Assembly: GCA_030762895.1 (NCBI GenBank)
Contig: CM061067.1
Span: forward strand, 55,648,200 to 55,712,199
Length of the DNA stretch: 64,000 nt
DNA from: Sophora flavescens
Lineage: Eukaryota; Streptophyta; Magnoliopsida; Fabales; Fabaceae
Reading direction: 5' to 3'
Position numbers and translations under genes: made by a program. Below are positions 24,628 to 35,500 of this stretch, piece by piece; the stretch's first letter is position 1; every line of letters starts with the position of its first letter. Below the pieces are notes generated by a model. That model saw nothing but the letters and a program-made list of their open reading frames with translations, was not told the DNA's origin and did no database searches.

Positions 24628-25902
24628 TGAACGCGCTGTCGCCACGCGCCAAAAAGAACGAGCGATTACAAAATAATGCAGTATAGTGCGACAACTCGGA
24701 TCGTCTCTCAAGGACTCTTTAGGTGTTGTTATTATTAACAGAAAATTAGTAAAAGTTAGAAATGGGGGTTTTGAGATTGGAAACTAAATTAAAGAAGTAA
24801 AACAGAAAACAAAGCAAGAAAATAGAGCAGTTACCAAATAAGCTAAAGCGATTAACCTACTGCTTTTGGTTTCCCACTATCATTGGTTCATGCAAATCCT
24901 AAGCAGATACTAATCCCCTCCCGGTTGTAGCAATAGTTAACAAACGAAACCACTACTACGGATGTATGTTCCTATTCCCGAATTAAACAAACGGGGTTAA
25001 GCCCTTCGTGAACTAAACGAACACGAAACGAACACACGCGAATTAAACAAACGCGATTAAGTATAAGAACATAGCATCACCGAAATGAATCAATACAATA
25101 CTATACATTCCTGAATTAAACAAACAGAGACGTATAGCATCATATTGAACAGAGAAAAGTAAGTGAAAACAGGAAATACAAGAACCTCAAGTGTTAACAA
25201 AACCAATTACAGTAGATTAATCTAGGAGACTAGTTCTCCATTACAAAAGAAAGACAACAAACTAAAAGGAAAACAATAGCTAACAAGTTCAGAAACTAGC
25301 CAAAACTGGCTAATTCTGACTATCCTCTTCATTTCTGCCTAAGACTGCTTATATACACGTTTCTGGAGTCAGAGTACTCGCGAGGCGAAGCACTTCTCGC
25401 GAGGCGAATTACATGAAAGGTCTGCAACTCTTGGTCTTCTCGCGAGGCGAGCACATCCTTCGCGAGGCGAACTCTTCAGCTTCCAACTATTACGCCCGTG
25501 GCATTCAACACGCCCAAACCGTGATGGCTTCTGATCTTCCAAGACTCGCGAGGCGAAGGAATGCTCATGGGCGAACTCTTCAACTTCAGAATTGCCACGG
25601 CTGTGATCTTCAACACGGGCAAGCCGTGATCGTCTCCGACTTTTTCATGGTTGCAATACTCGCGGGCGAGAGATTATTCGCGGGCGAGTGGCTCCCATTT
25701 ATTACTTTTTATTAACCTGAAAATAGAAAATAAAAGTAAATAATTATTCAACTCTAAAACAACTAAATTAACATAAAAACAATTTACAGACTCAAAATAC
25801 TACTTAGGAACAATCAAGTCTAATTTGGGTAAAAATGATATAAAATTAGCACAAAGCTAAGGTCTTGACTAGTTATAAAACCAGTCAAACAGAGGCTCAT
25901 CA
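24628..25902 (-). mobile_element. LTR A (3' LTR on the minus strand) of the Athila-like element
   Basis: 1275 bp, plus-strand TGAACGCG...GCTCATCA, nearly identical to LTR B at 28395-29673. In the minus orientation it starts TGATGAGCCTCTG and ends CGCGTTCA. At 25375-25690 it contains repeated palindromic TCGCGAGGCGA motifs. Confidence 0.9.
25375..25690. repeat. Palindromic CpG-rich cassette (CTCGCGAGGCGAA) in LTR A
   Basis: At least five copies of CTCGCGAGGCGA or a near variant, plus cacggctgtgat/gccgtgatcg motifs of the second type found in the 39709-46690 element. A nearly identical cassette is at 29140-29465 in LTR B. Confidence 0.9.
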
Positions 25903-25921
25903 AATACCCCAAACTTAAACT
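25903..25921 (-). promoter_or_regulatory. Polypurine tract of the Athila-like element
   Basis: On the minus strand AAGTTTAAGTTTGGGGTATT directly precedes the TGATGAG start of LTR A. The GGGGACAAGCAAAGTTTAAG context just upstream is the common Athila-type motif. Confidence 0.85.
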
Positions 25922-26551
25922 TTGCTTGTCCCCAAGCAAACTAAGACTCAAAAACTTAAAAAGACTCAAGACCTGGCAAGCTTAAGAACTCAATCAACTT
26001 TTACACAGATTTCAAGCAATTTATCAAAATATTTTTCAATGTTCCCCCCTTTCCAAGCAAAACAATCCAATCCCCACATTCATTTATTCTAAACAGTTGA
26101 GAAATTAATCATTCAGACAATCAGAAATCTAAGCAGGGGGTCTAAGTTACACACAAAAGGGAGATCACCAAATCCAAACAACTGCCTTCCTCACAAGGGA
26201 AATTTAGTGTTCACTCAAGCACTCAATTTTAGTCAGGCTGACAACATTTCACTCAGTTTCACTTTTAAGAAGCACTTCCCATAAATTTGATTTTCATCTC
26301 AAAATGATTCCCACAGAAAATATGCAAGCAACATTAAAAGGTCTTTTATGGGTTGTAATGGGGCCTGGCTAAGGGTAGGATATACAAAGGAAACTAGGCT
26401 GAAGACCCTAGGAACTAAGAGAGCATGAACATTATTTTACACTTTGAAATTCCACTCAAGTTCCTTTTCCATTTTTCTTTATGCCTTGGGTGACTACAAC
26501 CTTTTTATTTCTTTTTGGCATTTTTGCACTTTTATTTTTTTTTTGGTTTTC

Positions 26552-26582
<31 letters not shown>

Positions 26583-27332
26583 CACAACATTTTTTTTTTT
26601 ACATAAATTTTTTTCTCAATCCCAAACAACATGTTACACCGAGTAGCCACCCCAAACTTTGGTTTCTTGCACCCATTCTAAGATTACATGCTCTCCTAAT
26701 CCTAAGATCGGGTTAACATGGTTTTCCAGATTTTTGGGCTTATAACATTAGGTTATCAAGAAGCAATAGGCTAATCAGGCTCAAAGGGGCTAACTAGGGA
26801 ACATGCATCAGGAATGGTTATTTTAGGCTAAGTAGTTATTTACAAAGAAAATGCCTAAATCATTTGCTACACACATATAATCATGCAAACCAAAAAGAGA
26901 TTCAATCAAATTCAGGGAAGTGCAACTTGAAAGTGATTTTCACACATTTTAAAACATGTTGGAGGCTCAAAACCTCACCTGGACATTCATGCAAATTGTT
27001 TGAAAGAGATTCTATCCCTAGTGTGTGCTCCCTATCAACCCAAACTTATCATAAATCATGTCATCATAATAAAATCTCAAAGTTCAGTTTCAATCATATG
27101 GGGATCATTTTTTTCAAATTTTTTTTTTTCAAATCCTAGGGGGAAAAAGTCAACACATATTATCATGCAATCCATCTATGCAAAAATTAATAAAATCCAA
27201 TAAACTTGCCATAACCAAGACTCAACATACAAATACTCCTGAGCTTCTCAAATTATTCAGGAGCATTATTCAAAACAAAACAGAATTAAAGTAAGGAAAA
27301 GAAAATTAAAAAGGAGAAAGGGTTAAGAAAAC
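25922..27332 (-). other. Internal non-coding region of the Athila-like element
   Basis: About 1.4 kb between the internal gene and the polypurine tract, with poly-T and cttttctttt runs near 26540-26600. No gag, RT or integrase motif occurs on either strand. Confidence 0.7.
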
Positions 27333-28340
27333 TCATTGAAGGGCGATTCCACCAGGATCCCACTGCTTGTAGCATAAGGCCCACGTGGTGGCCAAAGGAC
27401 TGAAATTCATTCCAAGCCTCCCTAACTTGTAGCTTTGATGCGGAAGTGAGTGCTTGACAATAATGAGGACTTCACCCAGTGCGGCGGACTTCTCACTACC
27501 TCTCGGGTCACAGATGACCTCCTTCTCAACAAAGTCTCCCCAATAGAAGTGGGGCTCAACCTCTTGGACCGGCCATGGTGCAAAATCCAAGGGTTCAAAC
27601 TCCATCACTGGTTCCTCAGGGGGAGGTGGCAAACAGTTAGAAAGTGTTACTGGTGCTGCTTCAAATTCTGCACTTTCTTCATCCACTGCACTAACAAATT
27701 TTTCACCTGCTATACACGCAGAAATTTCAGCACACACCACACAAAGGTTAGAGTTAGTACATATATTACAAGAAAATGAATCAGAAAAATCTACAATGTC
27801 CGGAAATTCAGCAATTAATTCATCGTCCACCCCATTACTCTCAACACGTGCATCTAAGACCAAAGAGTCTTCTTTATCCTCAAGCACGGTGGAGCAAATG
27901 TTCTCTTGATCCTCCTGATCCATATGGATGCTTTGCTTAACATACCTTTCAAAATAGCAATCTACACACAAAGCATTGCCATCACAATAACAATCATCAG
28001 GGGATTCAACACACAATTCAGTAACAGAAGTATCAGTATCAGACTCATCCTCAGAGGTATTTTCAAGAATAAATTGTGCCTCTGTAGGTTCTTCAATGGG
28101 CTGTGGAGCTAGCATTGCAGCTGAGTTGGCGGTAACTTGATCAATTAGAGCCCACAACTTCTGAGATTCAGCTTGGCTCCTATGGTATTCAGCATCCATC
28201 TTCTGTTGAAATTCCTCTATCATCCGTTGAGTTTGCTCGGCCATTTGTTGCCTCAGTCCTTCCATATTTGCACTTATCTGTGCAGTCATCTGTTTGCACA
28301 GGTCCTCTAGGGAAGGTTCGGAAGGTGCAGAGGTGGTCAC
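27333..28340 (-). CDS. Unrecognised Cys-rich acidic protein in gag position of the Athila-like element
   Basis: An open frame of 335 codons starts 55 bp inside the 5' LTR boundary and is intact. I do not recognise the family. Residues about 10-70 are Gln/Glu-rich and probably coiled coil (LRQQMAEQTQRMIEEF). The middle is strongly acidic with two Cys clusters: CYCDGNALCVDC and CNICTNSNLCVVC. The second has a CX2C-X6-CX2C spacing that could bind zinc. The C-terminal part is Trp/Pro-containing (FAPWPVQEVEPHFYWGDF) and ends near QWDPGGIALQ. There is no gag capsid block, no CCHC knuckle of the usual spacing and no pol gene. It may be a domesticated or captured reading frame, a remnant of a longer gag, or an accessory protein of a non-autonomous element. 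Being intact while other transposon genes here are broken suggests a young insertion or selection. Confidence 0.6.
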   Translation of the reverse strand: MTTSAPSEPSLEDLCKQMTAQISANMEGLRQQMAEQTQRMIEEFQQKMDAEYHRSQAESQKLWALIDQVTANSAAMLAPQPIEEPTEAQFILENTSEDESDTDTSVTELCVESPDDCYCDGNALCVDCYFERYVKQSIHMDQEDQENICSTVLEDKEDSLVLDARVESNGVDDELIAEFPDIVDFSDSFSCNICTNSNLCVVCAEISACIAGEKFVSAVDEESAEFEAAPVTLSNCLPPPPEEPVMEFEPLDFAPWPVQEVEPHFYWGDFVEKEVICDPRGSEKSAALGEVLIIVKHSLPHQSYKLGRLGMNFSPLATTWALCYKQWDPGGIALQ

Positions 28341-28374
28341 TTACCGATTGTTCAGTCGAAGTTCCAAATACACT

Positions 28375-28391
28375 ATCCATTGAGCGCCAAT
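28375..28391 (-). promoter_or_regulatory. Primer-binding site of the Athila-like element
   Basis: On the minus strand TTGGCGCTCAATGGATAG follows the 5' LTR end by a few bases. TGGCGC-type primer sites are common in Athila relatives. The exact tRNA was not determined. Confidence 0.65.
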
Positions 28392-28394
28392 TTT

Positions 28395-29673
28395 TGAACG
28401 CGTTGTCGCCACGCGCCAAAAAGAACGAGCGATTACAAAATAATGCAGTATAGTGCGACAACTCGGATCGTCTCTCAAGGACTCTTTAGGTGTTGTTATT
28501 ATTAACAGAAAATTAGTAAAAGTTAGAAATGGGGGTTTTGAGATTGGAAACTAAATTAAAGAAGTAAAACAGAAAACAAAGCAAGAAAATAGAGCAGTTA
28601 CCAAATAAGCTAAAGCGATTAACCTACTGCTTTTGGTTTCCCACTATCATTGGTTCATGCAAATCCTAAGCAGATACTAATCCCCTCCCGGTTGTAGCAA
28701 TAGTTAACAAACGAAACCACTACTACGGATGTATGTTCCTATTCCCGAATTAAACAAACGGGGTTAAGCCCTTCGTGAACTAAACAAACACGAAACGAAC
28801 ACACGCGAATTAAACAAACGCGATTAAGTATAAGAACATAGCATCACCTAAATGAATAAATACAATACTATACATTCCTGAATTAAACAAACAGAGACGT
28901 ATAGCATCATATTGAACAGAGAAAAGTAAGTGAAAACAGGAAATACAAGAACCTCAAGTGTTAACAAAACCAATTACAGTAGATTAATCTAGGAGACTAG
29001 TTCTCCATTACAAAAGAAAGACAACAAACTAAAAGGAAAATAATAGCTAACAAGTTCAGAAACTATCCAAAACTGGCTAATTCGACTATCCTCTTCATTT
29101 CTCGCCTAAGACCGCTTATATACACGTGTCTGGAGTCAGAGTACTCGCGAGGCGAAGCACTTCTCGCGAGGCGAATTACATGAAAGGTCTGCAACTCTTG
29201 GTCTTCTCGCGAGGCGAGCACATCCTTCGCGAGGCGAACTCTTCAGCTTCCAACTATTACGCCCGTGGCATTCAACACGCCCAAACCGTGATGGCTTCTG
29301 ATCTTCCAAGACTCGCGAGGCGAAGGAATGCTCGCGGGGCGAACTCTTCAACTTCAGAATTGCCACGGCTGTGATCTTCAACACGGGCAAGCCGTGATCG
29401 TCTCTGACTTTTTCATGGTTGCAATACTCGCGGGGCGAGAGATTATTCGCGGGGCGAGTGGCTCCAGATTTATTACTTTTTATTAACCTGAAAATAGAAA
29501 ATAAAAGTAAATAATTATTCAACTCTAAAACAACTAAATTAACATAAAAACAATTTACAGACTCAAAATACTACTTAGGAACAATCAAGTCTAATTTGGG
29601 TAAAAATGATATAAAATTAGCACAAAGCTAAGGTCTTGACTAGTTATAAAACCAGTCAAACAGAGGCTCATCA
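28395..29673 (-). mobile_element. LTR B (5' LTR on the minus strand) of the Athila-like element
   Basis: 1279 bp, TGAACGCG...GCTCATCA on the plus strand, almost identical to LTR A. It is followed by TTGGG, matching CTGGG before copy C with one mismatch. High LTR similarity points to a recent insertion. The CpG-rich cassette lies at 29140-29465. Confidence 0.9.
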
Positions 29674-30302
29674 TTGGGTCTGTTTGGTACCTTTGATGGA
29701 TCTTTCATTTTTAGCCATTCATCAAAATAAAGTCAATTTCTTTGAATTTCATGAAAAGTTTACTTAATTATCTATTTTTTTTATTGTTGAAAAAATAAAT
29801 ATCATATTTCATTTTTTTTTTAATTATAAAAATGTCATTTTTACTTGTCCTATGATTGACATTTCACACATTAGAGAAGGTTTGAAAGATGGGATGAAAG
29901 AAAAGCATACCGCATACTAGATCTAAATGAACACGGGGTGATGGCAGGGAAGAAGGAAGGTTTAGGTTAATGAAGGGAAATACAAATAATGAAGGTTAGG
30001 AATTGTGGCTCAGCCCTTCCATACATTAAACACAAATGGTTGCTTGCTGGGCCTGTTTGGTATCATTGATGGATCTTTCATTATTAGCCATTCGTCAAAA
30101 TAATTAATAAACTTCTTTGAATTATATAAAAAGTTTACTTAATTATCTTCTTTTTTATTCTTAAAAAAATAAATATCATACTTCACTTTTTTTTTAATTA
30201 TAATAAATGTCATTTTTACTTGTAGGGTTTTGATTGACATTTCGCACGTTAAAATTAACGGTGTGGAGGTGCCAAATATGTGGAGTGTAGGTAGCAGCCC
30301 CC
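29674..30302 (-). repeat. Family X units X5 (right part) and X6
   Basis: X5 resumes after the Athila-like element; X6 starts near 29873. After ttttgattgacatttcgcac the sequence passes into the X-Z joint (aaaattaacggtgtggaggt), the same joint as near 12010-12070. Confidence 0.8.
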
Positions 30303-30640
30303 ACTAACGAATTGTTATTACAAAGCCCAACTGTTGTCCAAAACAAAAAAGGCATGCTGCTGAAGATTACAGTGATATTAGCTAATGTCTTTGTTTAGGG
30401 GTGCAGCAATGAACTTTAAGGATATGATTGAAAGTTAATTAAAATGAGTTTAATTGAAAGGAAGTGAGTCCCTTGCTACTCAAAGCCTTGAAGTTGAATG
30501 TCACCCCAAATGGGACGATGAAGGATGGAATGTCATGAAAAATCCACTTACTTTGCTGGCCAAACTCACTATACAATAAATATACTATTTTCAATTCTCA
30601 TCCTATCTTTCATTCATCTGAAGTATGAGTCTCTTTTTCA
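30303..30640. repeat. Family Z repeat, copy 3
   Basis: Closest to copy 2 in sequence and preceded by the same family X end. It extends to ctgaagtatgagtctctttt, as copies 1 and 2 do in part. Confidence 0.78.
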
Positions 30641-31365
30641 TTTGCTTAAAACCTCCAACCATAATGTAAATGTACTTTTTCTTAAATGAGTGATGTAGCC
30701 ACTCAAGTGTCATTTCATGTCCATCAATTATTGGTCCCAATGTGAACATAAAACATCTTAGATAGTGTTGCCTTTTTTTCTCTTTATGTCCATCAACAAA
30801 TCCCATGTTTTTCCCATCAAAATTGGTATTGAATTTTATTGTCTCGTTTTGATATTCAAATAACATTTCTTTTGATAAAACTACTAGCATTTGGGGAAAA
30901 GAAAAACTACTTGCCATTTTATGAAACATAAGTATGTGAAAATTCATAACCACTAGCAATCTCGCTGGTTCAAATAAAAATTCAACCAAGCCATTTTTAA
31001 TTTACTCATACAACATATCATATGGATATGGATGTCAAGGGAAAAACAGTGACACAAGCCTACTTACAACATACAAGTATATAATTGAATTATCCCCCAT
31101 TCCACAAAATGCACAATTTGAGAGGGCAACGCATATCTAAACTGAACTGATTTTTTTGTAGAATCAAAATTACTTACAAATTTATTAGAAACTACAGTAG
31201 AGTGTTCAGCATCACGCACAAGGAAAAAGAATCTGTAGCCAAACGGTGGCACTTAACATTTATGCAGAGCTATCTTCGTCAGCAGGGCAAGAGAATAGTC
31301 CCAAACTGAAACAATGCAAGTCCTAGATAGATCTATTGATTTGAAAAGACAACTAGCAGAGGGAT
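30641..31365. other. 3' flank of the auxilin-like gene
   Basis: Downstream of the gene's stop codon on the minus strand. A 128-codon open frame at 30603-30989 overlaps this flank, but it has no recognised domain and partly overlaps family Z, so I do not call it a gene. The 3' untranslated region and poly(A) site should lie here; no single site stands out. Confidence 0.5.
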
Positions 31366-32480
31366 CTACGAAAGCTCTTCTGCATTGAACTTGGTCCAAG
31401 CTTCCTGTTTGAGGATTTGAAGAATAAATATATGAAAAATAACACATATAGTCATTATATTTAATAAAAATAATTAGTGTGGAAGACATTGTCAGTTGGG
31501 TTAAGGTTTTTAGCTTTTCTTTTTCTTTTCTTTTCTTTCATTTAAAGCAAACATCAAGTATCCAAATCCGAAATCTCCAGAGCAGTAGAAAGGAAGATTT
31601 AATGTTCATATATGAAGGTGACTAATGTAAATCCAGCTGGTTAAGAATTGTAACATTTAAGATGATAAAAAAAGGGGTATGGACTCCTACGTGAAGTATA
31701 TTAATTTTTTCATAGTTATTTAACAAGGTACCTTAAGGATGTCAAAAACCTTCTCTGAAGTATACTTCTGTTCAAGATTGGCACCTTTCTGTTGGACTTT
31801 ATCAGGGTGAATACATAACGTTGCTTTTCTGTAAACTTTTTTGACCGAGGCGGAAGTAATCATATCTGTCAGAGACACTGGCTGCCAACCACAATCTGGC
31901 CAAAGAACCTGCATACAAATTCAAAGGTAAGAAAGAGTGGTGGAATAAAACAAATCTGTTTTGCGATGCAAAAACTACAGATAAAAAACTCAATAACGAA
32001 TTATAAAATTATTTATCACTAAAAAAAACAAAAGACACATGAGAGGATACATCAATTTTCTGCTAAATAAAGCTAACAAATCTCCCTTATAGCATTGGGA
32101 ACTGCCCGGCAGACTTCAAAACTAAAAAAGCTTAAACTTTGTATTCTAATTGTGACCATATCATTAAGATCAGTGAAGTCTAAATCTTTCCATCTTCCCT
32201 ACATCTGGAGAAATGCCAAAGCTAGTTGTGTCCCTACAGATCCTGCAAACGACCGAGGAGAGTTTTGGCAAGGCAAAAGCCTCCACTTAACTTGAATTGC
32301 TAAATAGCACATTCAATGGTACCTTTACTTTCAAATAGTTGTTTATAGTTTTCACCCGCTTAACAAGAGAAACTTATGGTCAGATACTCAGATTTGACCA
32401 GTATATATGGACTTCACATAGCTTTCCGTCAACATTTGGTCCACCATATTGGTTCACACAAAATCATAAAAAATTTAAAC

Positions 32481-32511
<31 letters not shown>

Positions 32512-35500
32512 CCAAGCCTTATCCCACTAGGTGGGGTCGGCTACATGGATTATACGGCGTCATAATGTTCTATCATGAATCATATTAATAGTTAAATTAT
32601 TGGTTTCCAAATCTTTCTTAATAGTTTCTCCTATAGTTTTTCTTGGCCTACCTCTGCCTCTAGCTATTGGATTGCCCTCCACTTGGTCCACTCTCCTTAC
32701 TACAGAATCTAAAGGTCTCCTCCATACATGCCCAAACCACCTAAGTCGAGATTCAACCATCTTTTCTACAATAGGTGTTACCCCAACTCTCTCTCTAATG
32801 CTATCATTCCTAATCCTATCACGTTTAGTTTTTCCGCTCATCCAGCGCAACATTCTCATCTCTACGACGTTGATTTTACTCTCGTGTTGATTTTTTACCG
32901 CCCAGTACTCCGTCCCATACAACATCGCCGGTCTAATAGCTGTACGGTAAAATTTTCCCTTTAGCTTAAGAGGTACCTTTTTATCACACAAAAAACCCGA
33001 AGCCTTCCTCCATTTCGACCACCCTGATTGAATCCGATGGTTTACATCTCCCTCAATTTCTCCGTCATTTTGTATAATAGACCCAAGATATTTAAACCGT
33101 GTGACTTGTGGTATGTTGTGGTCTCCAACTTTCACCTCTAAGCTAGAGGTGTTTCGCCTTTTGCTAAACTTACATTCCATATACTCCGTCTTGCTTCTAC
33201 TCAAGCGGAAGCCATGTGCTTCTAAAGCTTGTCTCCAAGTCTCCAACCTTCCATTTATATCATCTCTCGACTCTCCAACTAGGACTATATCGTCTGCGAA
33301 AAGCATACATCATGGTCTCTTGGCTCTTGAATGTGCTCCGTAAGTACATCCAAGACCAAGGTAAAAAGATAGGGGCTCAAAGTCGACCCCAGTGCGGACC
33401 CTATGGTTATTGGGAAATCTTCCGTGGCTCCACCTGCGTTCTCACACTAGTCGTGGCCCCCTCATACATATCCTTGATAGCTCGAATATAGGCAATCCGA
33501 ACACCTTTCTTTTCTAGGGCTTTCCACAAAACCTCTCTTGGCACCCTATCATACGCTTTCTCCAAATCAATGAAGGCCATGTGTAAATCTTTTTGATCCC
33601 TTCGATATTGTTCCATCACTCGTCGTAGCAAGTAAATTGCTTCCATGGTCGACCTCCCGGGCATAAAACCAAATTGGTTGTCGGTGATTTTGGTTTCTTT
33701 TCTTAGTCTCCGTTCAAGCACCCTTTCCCATAGCTTCATAGTATGACTCATAAGCTTAATCCCCCTATAATTTGCGCAATTTTGTATATCTCCCTTGTTC
33801 TTGTAAATATAGAATATTTGATAAGACAAGAGGCACAGGACACATTGATTGAAAAATCAAGTTCATCTAAATAATTTCATCTATATGGCATGCTGTTTCT
33901 TCATTTTTTCCATCTGTTGATATTTTAGACTGGAATTTAATCATTCTGCCCAAGAATTCCAAGTGACAGCTATTCTCAGCCTTGGTTAAAAATGACTCTA
34001 GCTTATACACAAAACCAAACAACCAGATGTTTCTATTTCCTTTGGTGAAAATATACTTTCTTACATTAGGATAGTCACTATGAATGGAAATCAGACTGAG
34101 CCCTAAACTGAAATGAATTATTAACAGTTAAAAATAATCATGGTAAAAGAGCATACATATTGCAATGTTGATAGCAATGCTCGCATATTCCCTTTTTTGC
34201 CTGCAGCCCATCGCTTTATCTGAACATCCACAGTATCAGCAATTCTCTGCCAAATCAAAATCAAATTCCACCCTAAGAAAAACTGACATATATATATAAA
34301 ATAAAAACAAAAGAATTATGGAGAATTATAATGTGATAATCCTTGGAAATAAATCAGAATCCAAATAAAAACACCATAAAAGCTTACACGTCTCTCTTCT
34401 TGCTCCATCTTTGTTTCAAGGTCACGCTGGTTCATATCGGCCACTGCTTTTAACTGGAAATATGACAGTCAGAAGAGTAAAAAATTGTCCAATGCCATGA
34501 GAACTTATTTCAATAACACATGCAATCCAAGGATAATCTTTTCCTCTTGATCAAAAAAATCCAAGGATAAACAAGGTCAATGTCAGGTATGAACTATGAA
34601 GACATCATACGTGCTTTAAGTTCAAGATTAAGAAGTATAAGCAGAAATATCCTATGCTGGGTTTCCATAAGAAACATTAAGCCAAAGATTTGACAATCAT
34701 ATCGATTCAGAAAATACAATATCATTAAAAAAATTAGACGAGAAGAAAATAGTACAAAAGAAGAGGATAAGACATCCTCATAAAGAACAAAAAGAAACAG
34801 CTAAAACTAGGAGAGAGAGCCACGCAATAAAGCATGCTAATCCCTCTAGATGTCTACCATAGAAACCCAACTAAAAAACCCATGGACAGTGCACAAAAGG
34901 GATGCCAATATCAAGTAGAATGTTAAGAATCTATAAAAAGATCACACATAATTTGCATTGATGACCCCCTTTCCCTTATTAACAGAAATTAGCAAAACTG
35001 ACAAAATAATACACACCGCTCTCTCTTGTGTTCTCTGATGACGTCCCAATCTCGCTTTTCGTCTCTCTTCGGTTTCCCCTTCAACTTCCTCGAATTCAGA
35101 CGACGGGGAAGCTTTTGCAGCAAAAGAAAAAATTATGTTGTCAGCAAAATTACTTCATGGTAATAAAAACTGAAAAATTTAAGCAACTTACCACCAAAAA
35201 TCAATGATAGGTCATCAAGAGATGTCAACACTGAAGATTTCTTCGCACTGGTTGATGATCCAGATGGCACCCTTCGTGATGCCTCCGATCTCCCTTTGTT
35301 GTTCACTTGATGATCAAACATATGATCCTAAGCAAAACATTGGCAAAAAGATTACTGAATATAGTTTTTTAGTGTAGCAGAATCATTTGAGCTTATTATA
35401 TTAATAACTTTTACCATAGGTGCAGCCCTGGACTTTGGTACACTGCTTGATCGAGAACCCATGCTGAAAAAAGATTCAAGATCATCCATGTCATTTGATT

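Noticed and set aside
24433..24711. Minus-strand frame across the LTR C/A junction
   Set aside because: Runs through LTR sequence and the junction; an artefact of the rearrangement.
25413..25715. 100-codon frame over the CpG-rich cassette, also at 29126
   Set aside because: Translation of palindromic LTR repeats (SRGEH, ARGIQ phrases); not a gene.
30603..30989. 128-codon minus-strand frame downstream of the auxilin-like gene
   Set aside because: No recognised domain, overlaps a family Z repeat, probably 3' flank.
32339..32588. Frames with poly-Asn or poly-Thr
   Set aside because: Translation of the (AAC)n tail of the RTE LINE.
32600..33491. Plus-strand frames opposite the LINE
   Set aside because: Antisense shadows of the minus-strand reverse transcriptase.
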